Positions 17,383 through 26,370 of a DNA stretch of 64,000 bases are shown in pieces. The stretch is taken from assembly GCA_965217615.1 (NCBI GenBank), contig CBDCIT010000014.1, positions 124,001-188,000 on the forward strand, written 5' to 3'. Position 1 is the first letter of the stretch. The number at the start of each line of letters is the position of its first letter. Both the position numbers and the translations under genes were made by a program. The stretch comes from CAVOAK01 sp965217615. Its GTDB lineage: Bacteria; Pseudomonadota; Alphaproteobacteria; UBA8366; CAVOAK01. Below the pieces are notes generated by a model that did no database searches, was not told where the DNA came from, and saw only the letters and a program-made list of their open reading frames with translations.

Positions 17383-18192
17383 TCACTGCACCTGACGCAG
17401 GTGCTTTACCTCAACCGCACCGCCTTGCGCCGCGTCCAACCGGCCGAAGATTTCGGTCGCCTCTTTGGCAATCGCATCGACGATGTCGTTCAGCATACGC
17501 ACGCCCTTTTCGACCGTCGCGTGCTCCGGGCTGCCGTACCAGCCGGTCGGCGCGATCGATCGGATGTCGGTGAGCACGGGCTGGTAGGATCGCGTTCGAC
17601 GCAGCTTGTCCATCTCGCGGCCTAGTTCGAGGTCCGAGGAGTAGTCGATGCGATCGAGATGCACGAGGTCTGGACGATAGGCGAGTATGGCCAGCGCCTC
17701 AATCTCACCGCCATGGGTGAGTCCGCCGCTGTCGTGGCCGTAAAGTTCCGCTGCGACGTAGCAGGCCTGCACCGTAATCACCGTCATGCCGTGGTCGCGG
17801 TGCAACGATTCGGCGGCGATTGCGAGCGACGCGATATTGCCCTCATGCCAGTTCAAGATCAGCAGATACTTCGCGCCATGCTGGGCGGTCGCGATGCCTG
17901 TTTCCCGCACTACCCGTTGGAAGGTATCGGGCGTCAGCGTGATCGTGCCCTCAAATGGCATATGCATCGGCGTCACGCCGAGCGGCCCGCCGGGCAGGAC
18001 AAGACCGTCCATACGTTCGGCAACCGCGTGCCCAATAACATTCGCCGCAAAAATATCGGTGCCGGCCGGCAGGTGCGGCCCGTGTTGCTCGACACTGCCG
18101 GCGGGCAGAATTACGAGCGGGTTCTTCTTGAACTGCGCCGCGATTTCCGGCTGCGTGAGCTCCGCAAAATAGCGGCTTGGCAGTTGCGACAT
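17383..18192 (-). CDS. creatininase family amidohydrolase
   Basis: A 269-residue member of the creatininase fold, a metal-dependent amidohydrolase family including creatininase, FAPy deformylase and MftE. The metal-binding motif PAGSVEQHGPHLPAGTD places Glu35, His37 and Asp46; ILNWHEGN corresponds to the NGHGGN segment, and GLTHGGEIEALA carries the later acidic ligand. Substrates in the family are cyclic amides or N-terminal peptide bonds. Here it lies in an operon with two oxidoreductases and a cupin, which suggests opening of a lactam or amide during catabolism of an unknown compound. Confidence 0.88.
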   Translation of the reverse strand: MSQLPSRYFAELTQPEIAAQFKKNPLVILPAGSVEQHGPHLPAGTDIFAANVIGHAVAERMDGLVLPGGPLGVTPMHMPFEGTITLTPDTFQRVVRETGIATAQHGAKYLLILNWHEGNIASLAIAAESLHRDHGMTVITVQACYVAAELYGHDSGGLTHGGEIEALAILAYRPDLVHLDRIDYSSDLELGREMDKLRRTRSYQPVLTDIRSIAPTGWYGSPEHATVEKGVRMLNDIVDAIAKEATEIFGRLDAAQGGAVEVKHLRQVQ

Positions 18193-18231
18193 TTGATCAC
18201 CTCAAGGTCATGTGGGTCCGCGAGGCCCGGC

Positions 18232-19319
18232 CTAGGCGGCGCGGCGGCCGCCACCGATCTTGCGGCGTGCCGTCTCAATAACGTCATCGAGCTTCACCGA
18301 TTCGCCGTTCCGCTCGATCGAACGCAGCGCGGCATACACCACGCCAAGCGCGATATTACCATTTTGCACCGTGAGTTCGCACGGTTCGCCGTTCACGCAG
18401 GTCTCGGCGAACATCTCGAGCTCGTCCCGGAACATGTCGCCCTGCGGCAACTCCAAAACTTCCCGCTTGCTGTAACCGTCCTTGCCGCGCTGAATGTAAA
18501 GCGTCGACGTCGAGTCCAACTTCTCTGGCGTGTCCCACGTGCTGAAGTCGAGCTCGTAGTGCATCAGGCCCTTCGCACCGAACACGCGGATGGCATAAAT
18601 GCCAGGGGATGTCCAACTCGAACCGACATAGGCGATTTTGCCGTCGGCGAACTTCATGAGCGTCATCGACTGGTCGTCAACCTCGGCGCCCGCCGGCGAA
18701 AGTTTGGAGGCCATGGACGAGACTTCCAGGATTTCGCCGCCCAAATAATGCAGAGCGTCGAACTGGTGGACTGCGAGTTGCGACAATGGACCGCCGGGCG
18801 TCTTGTCTTTGTACCAACGCCAAGTGTCGGGCGTTAGTTCCAGCGCCCGCTCGTTCGAGAAGTTTGCTTCCATGAAGGAGATGCGCCCGAGCTCGCCGCT
18901 ATCGATCGCCTCGCTGATCATGCGGGTGCCCTTCAATAGTCGCGCGCTGTGCCCGACCGTCACGCGTACACCATAGCGGTTTCAAGCGCCTCGATCCGCA
19001 AGCCGTCTTCCAGAGAATTGGCGATCGGTTTCTCGGTGTAGACGTGTTTACCGGCCTTCGCGGCCTCTTCGGCAACCGGCAAATGCTGCTCATTCGGCAC
19101 CGTCAGAATAACGCCCTTGATCGCCTGATCGGCGAGCATAGAGCCGAGATCCGGCACCGAGAGGATGTTGAATTCATGCGCGAAGGCCTGGCGCTTCTCT
19201 TCCGAGCGGCTATAGCCTGCGACGATCTCGAGCCGGTCGGATTTTGCCGCGGCGCGGGTCAACACCCTTGCCCAACGGCCCAGGCCGATGATGCCAAGTT
19301 TGATTGGAGCGTCACCCAT
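18232..19319 (-). pseudogene. Gfo/Idh/MocA oxidoreductase, split by one frameshift
   Basis: Two overlapping frames make one protein. The first (19319 to about 18980) has the Rossmann start KLGIIGLGRWARVLTRAA and the YTEKPIANSLEDGL motif; the second (to 18232) continues NRYGVRVTVGHSARLLKGTR through the C-terminal domain. The join falls at a short run of A residues (GAAACC; one A more would give LENRYGVRV), near position 18980. Because the rest is fully conserved, a sequencing indel or very recent mutation is likely. It is first in the operon with the creatininase-like, cupin, hydroxyacid dehydrogenase and sulfurtransferase genes, and lies 114 bases after ccmI. Confidence 0.85.
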
Positions 19320-19433
19320 GGGATGACCCCTTTGTTATTTTGCATGCCGTAAGTTCGAAACCTGCCGAAGGCTAAACCCTTGCTAGAGCGTTGCAAAGGG
19401 CGGCGGTCAAGATGTCTCACGTTTTGCCAGGCT

Positions 19434-21164
19434 TCACCCGCCCTCGAGTGCCTCGATGGCGCGCTCGACCTGTGCGCGGTCGGCCGAACTTGCGGGCAGT
19501 TCGGCGAGGGCCCGTTCAAACATTGATTTCGCCACCGCGCTATTGCCTTTCGCCGCTTCGGCCTGCGCTACAAACCACAATGCCTCGACGCTGTTGGGAG
19601 CAAGTGTCAATACCTTGCGCATGACCGCAATCGATTCGCTAGAAGACTGGCCGCCGCGAGCGGCGCGAAGCGCGCGCGCATAAAATACCAGAATGTCGAC
19701 ATCGCTCGGATTGAGGCCAGCGGCACGTGCAAGAGCGTCACGCATATCAGCCGGTCGATTGAGTACTTCGTAGGAGCGCGCAAGCCTGATCCAGCCTTCC
19801 GTGTCGTTCGGTTCGTCTGCGAGCCGAGCAGCAAGTGAGGCGACCATGCCCTCGATCATCGTTGTCCGCTCTTCGGCGGACAGTTGTTGTGCGGCATCGA
19901 CTTGCTCTGCGGTGGGGCCGCGGGTCGTGGTCGTGCTGCTGGTTGCAGCGAGCCCTAGTTCGCGGCCGAGCGCAATCAGCTGCCGGCGCGGAAACGGCGC
20001 TTTCGCGAATATGGCGAGCGCTTGATCGAGTGCTGCCCGGGCTTTGTCCTGTTGTTTGATCACGCTGTAGGCACGGATCAGACGCAGCCAGCCGTCGAAT
20101 TCGCGCGGATTCTCCTCAAGCCTTGCCGCAAGACCCTCGATCATGCTCTCGATCATCTCTGCGCGGTCCTCAGGAGACATCGCCGCCGCCGCGGCTACAT
20201 CTGCGGACGTAGGTCCCCTCGCAGTTGTCGTCTTAGCTGCCGTCGTGCCGGCCGTGGCCGGCAACGGGTTGGGCAAGACGGATGCCGCATCGAGGCCAAG
20301 AGCTCGCGCTGCATCTTCCGCGCGGCTGCGAACAATCGGCAGCCAGGACGCATTTGCAGGCGAATCGGCGATCAGCGCTGTCCAGAGGTCGAGAACTTCA
20401 GAGCGGTCACCCTTCTGGTAGCTCGCAAGGCCAATATAGTAGCGCGCCCGAATATCTTTCGGATTACGGCGGAGCAGCCCCTCGAACGCAGTCTGTGCCG
20501 TTGGCGTTACAATTCCGTCGGCGGCAAGCGTGAGGGATTCACCGTATGCGCCCGTGAGGTCCGCGTCGCCTGGGTCGAGCCGCAGCGCCTGCTCGTATCC
20601 CTTTGCGGCCTTCGCATAGCGTTCGAGCGATAAGTAGGTCCGGGCCAAAAGGAGCCAACCCTCGAGATCGTCCGGTGTTTTCTCGAGCCGGTCGGCAAGT
20701 CGGACGGCAAGAGTCTCGAGATCCATGCTGTCGGCAGCGTCTTGTGCGTCCGAAGGCGCGTGGGTATGCGCAGCAAACGGTGTACCCGGCAAACCCGGTG
20801 TGCCCAGTTGTGCGTAGATAGTAAGTGCTGCACCCGGAACGGCGATGGCGATAACCAGTGCCGTGAGTTGCGCCCCAAGCCGATTACGAGGACCTCTTGC
20901 ATCTTCGGCGGGCCCGCGGTCCGCCTTGCGACTGTTGTCCGCAGCAAGCAGGCGCCGGGCAATCTCAGTGCGCGCCGCCGCGGCTTGGTCCTCACTCAAG
21001 CGTCCCGCAGCAAGTTCGCGGTCCAATTCGGCAATTTGATCCTTGTAGACCTCGACATCGTAATCGCTGGCAACGGCCGCTTGATCCCGCGCGCGCAGCA
21101 GCGGCACGATAAGCGCCGCCGACGCCGCAACCGCCATCAGGCCAGCGACTATCCAAAACACCAT
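19434..21164 (-). CDS. ccmI: cytochrome c biogenesis protein CcmI (CycH), enlarged
   Basis: A 576-residue apocytochrome c chaperone with an N-terminal membrane helix (residues 1-24), a cytoplasmic loop, a second helix near 98-117 and a periplasmic TPR domain. CcmI hands apocytochromes to the CcmF/H heme ligation complex. Typical proteins have about 400-450 residues; here a module of ~100 residues starting RGPT is present twice (about 316-405 and 415-490), each with a MIE-M-LAARL-GW-RL-Y pattern related to the TPR at 149-195. The extra modules are joined by Thr-rich linkers. It is the last ccm gene, 5 bases after ccmH. Confidence 0.9.
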   Translation of the reverse strand: MVFWIVAGLMAVAASAALIVPLLRARDQAAVASDYDVEVYKDQIAELDRELAAGRLSEDQAAAARTEIARRLLAADNSRKADRGPAEDARGPRNRLGAQLTALVIAIAVPGAALTIYAQLGTPGLPGTPFAAHTHAPSDAQDAADSMDLETLAVRLADRLEKTPDDLEGWLLLARTYLSLERYAKAAKGYEQALRLDPGDADLTGAYGESLTLAADGIVTPTAQTAFEGLLRRNPKDIRARYYIGLASYQKGDRSEVLDLWTALIADSPANASWLPIVRSRAEDAARALGLDAASVLPNPLPATAGTTAAKTTTARGPTSADVAAAAAMSPEDRAEMIESMIEGLAARLEENPREFDGWLRLIRAYSVIKQQDKARAALDQALAIFAKAPFPRRQLIALGRELGLAATSSTTTTRGPTAEQVDAAQQLSAEERTTMIEGMVASLAARLADEPNDTEGWIRLARSYEVLNRPADMRDALARAAGLNPSDVDILVFYARALRAARGGQSSSESIAVMRKVLTLAPNSVEALWFVAQAEAAKGNSAVAKSMFERALAELPASSADRAQVERAIEALEGG

Positions 21165-21169
21165 GGCTG

Positions 21170-21643
21170 CTACTCGCTGCCCTCTTCCAGGATTTGGCTG
21201 AGGCGCCGGTTCTCTTCAGGTGCAAGCGCGTCGCCACCGCCCTCTACGGCGGCATTGCGGCGTCCGCGGAGATAGAGCGCCGCGCCGGCAAACGCAAGCA
21301 CCAGTAGGCCCAGCGGCCCATACCACAGCACCCAGGTTGCGGGCTTGATCGGCGGCTTCAGAAGCACAAAGTCTCCGTACCGGGAAGATAAATAGTCGAG
21401 TACGCCTTGATCGCTGTCGCCGGCAACCAAACGCTCGCGTACCAGGACGCGCAAATCGCGCGCCAGATCGGCATTGGAATCATCGATTGATTGGTTCTGG
21501 CAGACGAGGCAACGAATCTGCGATGACAGGGCGCGGGCGCGGCTTTCTAGCACCGGGTCTGCGAGAACTTCCGACGGCTCTACTGCACGCGCTCCGGTCG
21601 CGAGGGCCAGCAGTATCGCGCAGAGAAGCGCCGCCCGTGTCAT
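21170..21643 (-). CDS. ccmH: cytochrome c-type biogenesis protein CcmH
   Basis: A 157-residue membrane-anchored thiol oxidoreductase of the heme ligation complex. A signal peptide (MTRAALLCAILLALATGARA) is followed by the LRCxxC-type motif, here IRCLVCQNQSIDDSNADLA, then YGDFVLLKPP and a C-terminal membrane helix (WVLWYGPLGLLVLAFAGAAL). It reduces apocytochrome c cysteines together with CcmG. The chosen ATG at 21643 overlaps the ccmG stop by four bases; a longer in-frame start lies inside ccmG and lacks a signal peptide. Confidence 0.93.
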   Translation of the reverse strand: MTRAALLCAILLALATGARAVEPSEVLADPVLESRARALSSQIRCLVCQNQSIDDSNADLARDLRVLVRERLVAGDSDQGVLDYLSSRYGDFVLLKPPIKPATWVLWYGPLGLLVLAFAGAALYLRGRRNAAVEGGGDALAPEENRRLSQILEEGSE

Positions 21644-22176
21644 CCCTGCAGGTCCCGGATCAGCGGCAGAATCGTCTGCTTCAGTAACTCGGGAAGAATC
21701 GGGCCAACTTGTTTGAAGCGAATTCGTCCCTCGGCGTCGATGACGTAGGTTTCCGGAACACCGTACACACCGAAGTCGATACCGACATTGTTGTCCGGAT
21801 CTTGGCCGATACGCGCGTAGGGATTGCCCAGTTCCGCGAGCCAGGCGACCGCATCTGGTTGACGGTCCTTCCAATTAATGCCGTAGACCGGAACTGTACC
21901 TTGTTCAGCCAATTCCATCAGGAGCGGATGTTCGACACGACACGGCAAGCACCAGGACGCAAAAATGTTGACGATAAGTACCTCCCCAATCAGATCGGTA
22001 TTGCTGAATCCCTGTTTGCCAGGCTCGAGCGGCGGCAGTTCGAACGTCGGCACCGGCTGGTCGATGAGGGCGGAGGGGATGATACGCGGATCGCTTTTCA
22101 GCCCGGCCCATAAATACACGGCCAGCCCGACGAACGCTGCAAGTGGAATGAAAAAGAGAACGCGACGCGTTAGCAT
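21640..22176 (-). CDS. ccmG: thiol:disulfide interchange protein CcmG (DsbE)
   Basis: A 178-residue membrane-anchored thioredoxin-like protein. An N-terminal helix (RVLFFIPLAAFVGLAVYLWA) anchors it in the periplasm; the active site is FASWCLPCRVEHP, and the family acidic groove and YGVPETYVID cis-Pro loop are present. It keeps apocytochrome c cysteines reduced for heme attachment. It starts directly after ccmF and overlaps ccmH by four bases, consistent with one translationally coupled operon. Confidence 0.95.
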   Translation of the reverse strand: MLTRRVLFFIPLAAFVGLAVYLWAGLKSDPRIIPSALIDQPVPTFELPPLEPGKQGFSNTDLIGEVLIVNIFASWCLPCRVEHPLLMELAEQGTVPVYGINWKDRQPDAVAWLAELGNPYARIGQDPDNNVGIDFGVYGVPETYVIDAEGRIRFKQVGPILPELLKQTILPLIRDLQG

Positions 22177-24168
22177 TCAGTCGGCTCCCGCCGGAGCGTG
22201 TAGTGGCGAGGGTTTGCCCTTACGCGCCGGCGCTCCGACCCGCAATCGTCGATCCGTTAACGACATCAATCCGCCGGCGACCATGACCATAATGCCGAGC
22301 CAAAGCCAAGGGATTAGCGGCTTGTGAAATAGGCGCACCGTGATGCCGTCCACCGCGTTCCCATCGCCGATAACCGCGTAAAGGTCTGCAAAGCCGTTGC
22401 TGTAGATCGCCGCCTCTGTGGTCTGGCTATCTTGCACCACATAGGTCCTGCGTTCCGGCTCGAGCATCGTCTCAAATTTGCCATCGCGGCTGACCGCGAA
22501 CGTTGCCCGTTGCGCCACATAGTTGGGCCCACGCAGATCTCGAATACGCTCCAAGGTGAGTGCGTAGCCGGCGATCTGCGCCGACTCGCCCGGTCGCATG
22601 ATAAGGACGTTTTCACTTTGCCAAAGTGAGGCGCCGGTGATGCCGACGATGACGATAGCGAAACCGAAATGCGTGAGCGTCATGCCCCAGATGTTGCGGG
22701 GTAGACTGGCAATCCGTCGCAGGCTGTCGGCGAGCGCGATGCGGCCCAGCCCGACACGTTCGGCAAACGTCACCAGCACCGAGGAGGCAAGCCAGACGGC
22801 GAGTGCTATTCCCATCGCCCCGAACACCGAGCGTCCCCATGTGAAGTAACCGGCGATGGCCGCCGCCACCAATGTTACAACGAACGCAAACTTGAGTCGT
22901 CCGAGCACGCCGGCCAAGTCGCCACGTTTCCAAGCGAGCAGTGGTCCGGCGCCTAACGCCACAACGAGCGGGATCATGAGCGGGACGAAGGTCGAATTGA
23001 AGAACGGCGGGCCCACCGATACTTTGCCGCCGCCGATAGCTTCGAGAAACAGCGGATAAAGCGTGCCGAGAAATACGGTCGCGGCGGCTGTCGTGAGTAG
23101 GAGGTTGTTCAATACGAGGCCGCCCTCGCGGCTAATTGGCGAAAATAGTCCACCGCCTTTGAGCGCCGGTGCACGCACCGCATAGAGCGTCAGGCTACCG
23201 CCGATCGCAATGACCAAGAGAAGCAAGATGAATACGCCGCGCGCCGGATCGGTTGCGAATGCGTGAACCGAGGTAAGCACGCCTGAGCGCACGAGAAATG
23301 TGCCGACGAGGCTCAGCGAAAACGTGAGAATGGCCAGCAGAATGGTCCAGGTCTTGAGCGCATCGCGACGCTCGACGACCAAGGCGGAGTGCAGTAACGC
23401 TGTTCCGACGAGCCACGGCATAAAGGAGGCGTTTTCGACCGGATCCCAATACCACCAGCCGCCCCAGCCAAGTTCGTAGTAGGCCCACCAACTCCCCAAG
23501 CCGATGCCTGCGGTCAGAAACGACCAGGCGAGTAATGTCCACGGCCTGACCCAGCGCGCCCAAGCTGCGTCGACTTTTCCTTCGATCAAGGCAGCGACCG
23601 CGAAAGAGAAGGCGATCGAAAAACCGACGTAACCGGCGTAGAGAATCGGCGGGTGAAACGCGAGCCCCGGATCCTGCAGCAAGGGGTTTAAGCCGTTACC
23701 GTCCCGCGGCGCTGGGAACACGCGGAGAAATGGATTCGATGAGAACAGCATGAAGGCGAGGAAACCGACAGCGATCATTGCCTGCACGCTCAGTACGCGA
23801 GCCTTCAGGGTCGGCGGGAGGTTGGTGCCAAAAACCGCAACCATGGCGCCGAACAGGGCAAGGATCAGCACCCAGAGCACGAGCGAACCCTCGTGGTTTC
23901 CCCAAACGCCGGAGATCTTGTAGATAAGCGGCTTCAGCGAATGCGAATTCTGGGCAACGTTGAGAACGGAAAAATCGCTTGTCAGGTACGCTTGCGTGAG
24001 CGCGGCGAAGGCGATCGCCATGAGGCCCAGCTGTACGATCGCTGCTGGTTGTGCAACCGCCATCCAGCCGGGATTGCCGCGCGCCGCGCCGAGCAACGGC
24101 AACGAGGCCTGTACGAGCGCGGTGATTAGCGCGAGCGTGAGCGCGAACTGTCCAATCTCGGCGATCAT
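22177..24168 (-). CDS. ccmF: heme lyase CcmF
   Basis: A 663-residue polytopic membrane protein, the core of the System I cytochrome c synthetase. The tryptophan-rich periplasmic WWD domain is present as ELGWGGWWYWDPVENASFMP near residue 230, with conserved helices and histidines on both sides (PPILYAGYVG, VWGNHEGSLVLW). It joins heme from holo-CcmE to reduced apocytochrome c. It overlaps ccmE by four bases at its start and abuts ccmG. Length is normal for the family. Confidence 0.96.
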   Translation of the reverse strand: MIAEIGQFALTLALITALVQASLPLLGAARGNPGWMAVAQPAAIVQLGLMAIAFAALTQAYLTSDFSVLNVAQNSHSLKPLIYKISGVWGNHEGSLVLWVLILALFGAMVAVFGTNLPPTLKARVLSVQAMIAVGFLAFMLFSSNPFLRVFPAPRDGNGLNPLLQDPGLAFHPPILYAGYVGFSIAFSFAVAALIEGKVDAAWARWVRPWTLLAWSFLTAGIGLGSWWAYYELGWGGWWYWDPVENASFMPWLVGTALLHSALVVERRDALKTWTILLAILTFSLSLVGTFLVRSGVLTSVHAFATDPARGVFILLLLVIAIGGSLTLYAVRAPALKGGGLFSPISREGGLVLNNLLLTTAAATVFLGTLYPLFLEAIGGGKVSVGPPFFNSTFVPLMIPLVVALGAGPLLAWKRGDLAGVLGRLKFAFVVTLVAAAIAGYFTWGRSVFGAMGIALAVWLASSVLVTFAERVGLGRIALADSLRRIASLPRNIWGMTLTHFGFAIVIVGITGASLWQSENVLIMRPGESAQIAGYALTLERIRDLRGPNYVAQRATFAVSRDGKFETMLEPERRTYVVQDSQTTEAAIYSNGFADLYAVIGDGNAVDGITVRLFHKPLIPWLWLGIMVMVAGGLMSLTDRRLRVGAPARKGKPSPLHAPAGAD

Positions 24169-24665
24169 GACCCCTTGTCTCCCGTTTCAGGCGCACGCCA
24201 CTGACCGGCTTCCTTGAGCGCATCGGCAACTTCCGCCGGCATATAATTCTCATCGTGCTTGGCGAGCACCTCACTTGCGTTAAATGAACCGTTCACCGAG
24301 ATGGTGCCTTCGGTCACGACGCCCTGTCCCTCGCGGAACAGATCTGGCAGCTGGCCGAGGTAACTTACGTTCACTGTATTGGCTAGGTCTGTAATTGCAA
24401 ATAGGTTGGTGATGCCGTCGTCGGCCTTGCTAACGCTGCCTTCTACGACGAGACCGCCCAAGCGGAACCGCCGGCCCGGCTCAATCCGCTGTTCCGCAAG
24501 GTCGCTTGGGCTATAAAAGAAGACGAGGCTGTCCTCGAATGCACTGAGCACGAGCGCTGCAGCTATACCAAGCAGCGTCACGCCGGTTAGTACGGCAACG
24601 AGCCGCCGCCGCCGTCTGGCTGCTGCCGGATTGACGCCTCTTGGCGGGGTTGGCATGGCGCTCAA
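24165..24665 (-). CDS. ccmE: heme chaperone CcmE
   Basis: A 166-residue protein with a short cytoplasmic start, one membrane anchor (LVAVLTGVTLLGIAAALVLS) and a periplasmic OB-fold. The heme-binding histidine lies in the conserved VLAKHDENYMPAEV motif near the C-terminus; FRLGGLVVEGS is also typical. CcmE receives heme from the CcmABCD complex and passes it to CcmF. Its ends overlap ccmD and ccmF by four bases each. Confidence 0.95.
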   Translation of the reverse strand: MSAMPTPPRGVNPAAARRRRRLVAVLTGVTLLGIAAALVLSAFEDSLVFFYSPSDLAEQRIEPGRRFRLGGLVVEGSVSKADDGITNLFAITDLANTVNVSYLGQLPDLFREGQGVVTEGTISVNGSFNASEVLAKHDENYMPAEVADALKEAGQWRAPETGDKGS

Positions 24666-24874
24666 GAGTGGTTTGCCTCCTCGTTCAACGATGGCGCGGT
24701 ATTGCGTCGCGTTTCGCGTTCAGCCTCCAGAACTCTAAGCGTTTCGCGGTTGCGGGACAGCCCTTTTAAGATCAAGGCAAGGAGGCCTATCATCACCGTG
24801 GCTGCGATCAGGTAGGCCGTCCAAATGAAGGCACCGTACCCGCCCATCGACAGAAACTCGCTTACGCTCCGCAT
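24662..24874 (-). CDS. ccmD: heme exporter protein CcmD
   Basis: A 70-residue single-span membrane protein. The conserved FLSMGGYGAFIWTAYLIAA segment precedes the helix, followed by a basic and acidic cytoplasmic tail. CcmD stabilises CcmC-CcmE contact and release of holo-CcmE. I choose the ATG at 24874, giving the usual MRSVSEFLSMGG start; an in-frame start at 24919 would overlap ccmC by 29 bases and add a non-family extension. Confidence 0.88.
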   Translation of the reverse strand: MRSVSEFLSMGGYGAFIWTAYLIAATVMIGLLALILKGLSRNRETLRVLEAERETRRNTAPSLNEEANHS

Positions 24875-24890
24875 CCCTCGGTCACTCCAC

Positions 24891-25616
24891 TCACCGCGCC
24901 TGAGCCAACCGCAGACCACGTATCTTCGCTCCAGCCAGTTCGTCGTTCATTTTGAGAATTAGCAACGTTGAGTAAAATCCAAGGAAGGCGACTCCCATCA
25001 ACATCAACGGTATTAGCATCGAGGAATGGATTGCCGGCGCGTCCAGGCGTATCAAACTCGCAGGTTGATGAAGCGTGTTCCACCAATCAACCGAGAATTT
25101 GATGATTGGCAGGTTTACAGCACCGACGATTGCCAGAACGGCGCCGGCCCGCATGCCGCGTGAGGCATCGTCGAACGCATTCACAAGCGCGATGTATCCG
25201 ACATAAATAAATAGCAATATTAGGACCGATGTCAGTCGCGCGTCCCACACCCACCAAGTGCCCCAAGTCGGTTTGCCCCACAGCATGCCCGTTGCGAGGC
25301 AAATGATCGTGAATGCTGCACCGATTGGCGCGCTGGACTTGGCCGCAAGGTGGGCCAGTGGATGCTTCCAAATGAGCGCGACGGCGCTTGCGATTGCCAT
25401 ATTTGCGTAGATGAAACTCGCCATCCAGGCCGACGGGACATGAACATACATAATGCGCACGGTTTCACCCTGCTGGTAATCCGCCGGCGACGCGAATATT
25501 GCGAAGTAAAGACCGGTGATGAGGCAGCCGACGGTGATCCACGCACTCCATGGCAAGACCGCGTTCGCGGCCTTCAAGAACCGATTAGGACTGGCAAACC
25601 GCTGCATGGCGTCCAT
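24891..25616 (-). CDS. ccmC: heme exporter protein CcmC
   Basis: A six-helix membrane protein that loads heme on CcmE. The WWD domain reads GTWWVWDARLTSVLIL, and flanking histidines occur in YVHVPSAWMA and LHQPASLIR. The start is uncertain: ATG codons at 25616 and 25607 both give the expected N-terminus before MQRFASPNRFL, with no strong ribosome site; a longer frame to 25748 would run into ccmB. The protein at 25616 has 241 residues, normal for the family. Confidence 0.93.
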   Translation of the reverse strand: MDAMQRFASPNRFLKAANAVLPWSAWITVGCLITGLYFAIFASPADYQQGETVRIMYVHVPSAWMASFIYANMAIASAVALIWKHPLAHLAAKSSAPIGAAFTIICLATGMLWGKPTWGTWWVWDARLTSVLILLFIYVGYIALVNAFDDASRGMRAGAVLAIVGAVNLPIIKFSVDWWNTLHQPASLIRLDAPAIHSSMLIPLMLMGVAFLGFYSTLLILKMNDELAGAKIRGLRLAQAR

Positions 25617-25701
25617 ATAAATCGTATCAGTACGGGGTTCGTAAAGGATTTTGCTACGAAATCGCGGCCTGTTGAACACCGGCCAGCTCGCGGCAATCGT
25701 C

Positions 25702-26370
25702 TTATGTGAGCGCTTGGCGCAGAGCGGTTGCTGCGGCCCATGGCGCAAGCGGCAGGGCGGCCAAGAGCATCGCGCCGAGAATCAGCAGGTGCGGACGGGC
25801 GGTAAAGCCGGCGATTCCTGCGTCAATTGCGGCAACGCCGAAAATAAGGATCGGAATGTAAAGCGGCAGGACGAGCAGCGAAATCAGGACGCCGCTACGG
25901 CGCGCGCCTAGCGTGAGAGCGGCGCCGACCGCGCCAATCAGGCTCAGCGTCGGTGTACCAATTACCATCACCGCGACGAGAACCAAGAAGCCATCCACTG
26001 GTAGGCGCAGGGCGACTGCAAGAACGGGTGCCGCAATGATCAGCGGCAGTCCAGCAACCAGCCAATGCGCCGCGACCTTCGCCAGCACAATTAGTTCGAG
26101 GGGTGCCGCAGACCTCACCAAAAGGTCCAGGGATCCATCCTCGAAATCGCTTTGAAACAGCCGTTCGAGCGACAGCATGGTTGCGAGCAGCGCGGTTACC
26201 CAGATGACGCCTGCTGCAATGCGCGCGAGGACCCCAGGCTCCGGTCCCACCGCGAAGGGAAAAAGCGATACCGTGATAACGAAAAACATGACGAGGACGG
26301 CCACGTCCGATCCTTGACGCAAGGCCAGCCGGAGATCGCGGACGAGTACCTGAATAAGTGCATGGGTCAC
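25702..26370 (-). CDS. ccmB: heme exporter protein CcmB
   Basis: A 222-residue hydrophobic protein, the permease partner of the ATPase CcmA. It has six predicted helices and conserved family segments (LVRDLRLALRQGSDV at the N-terminus, LERLFQSDFEDGSLDLLV in the middle). CcmAB is an ABC-type complex needed for release of heme-loaded CcmE. Its start overlaps the ccmA stop by four bases. Confidence 0.94.
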   Translation of the reverse strand: MTHALIQVLVRDLRLALRQGSDVAVLVMFFVITVSLFPFAVGPEPGVLARIAAGVIWVTALLATMLSLERLFQSDFEDGSLDLLVRSAAPLELIVLAKVAAHWLVAGLPLIIAAPVLAVALRLPVDGFLVLVAVMVIGTPTLSLIGAVGAALTLGARRSGVLISLLVLPLYIPILIFGVAAIDAGIAGFTARPHLLILGAMLLAALPLAPWAAATALRQALT

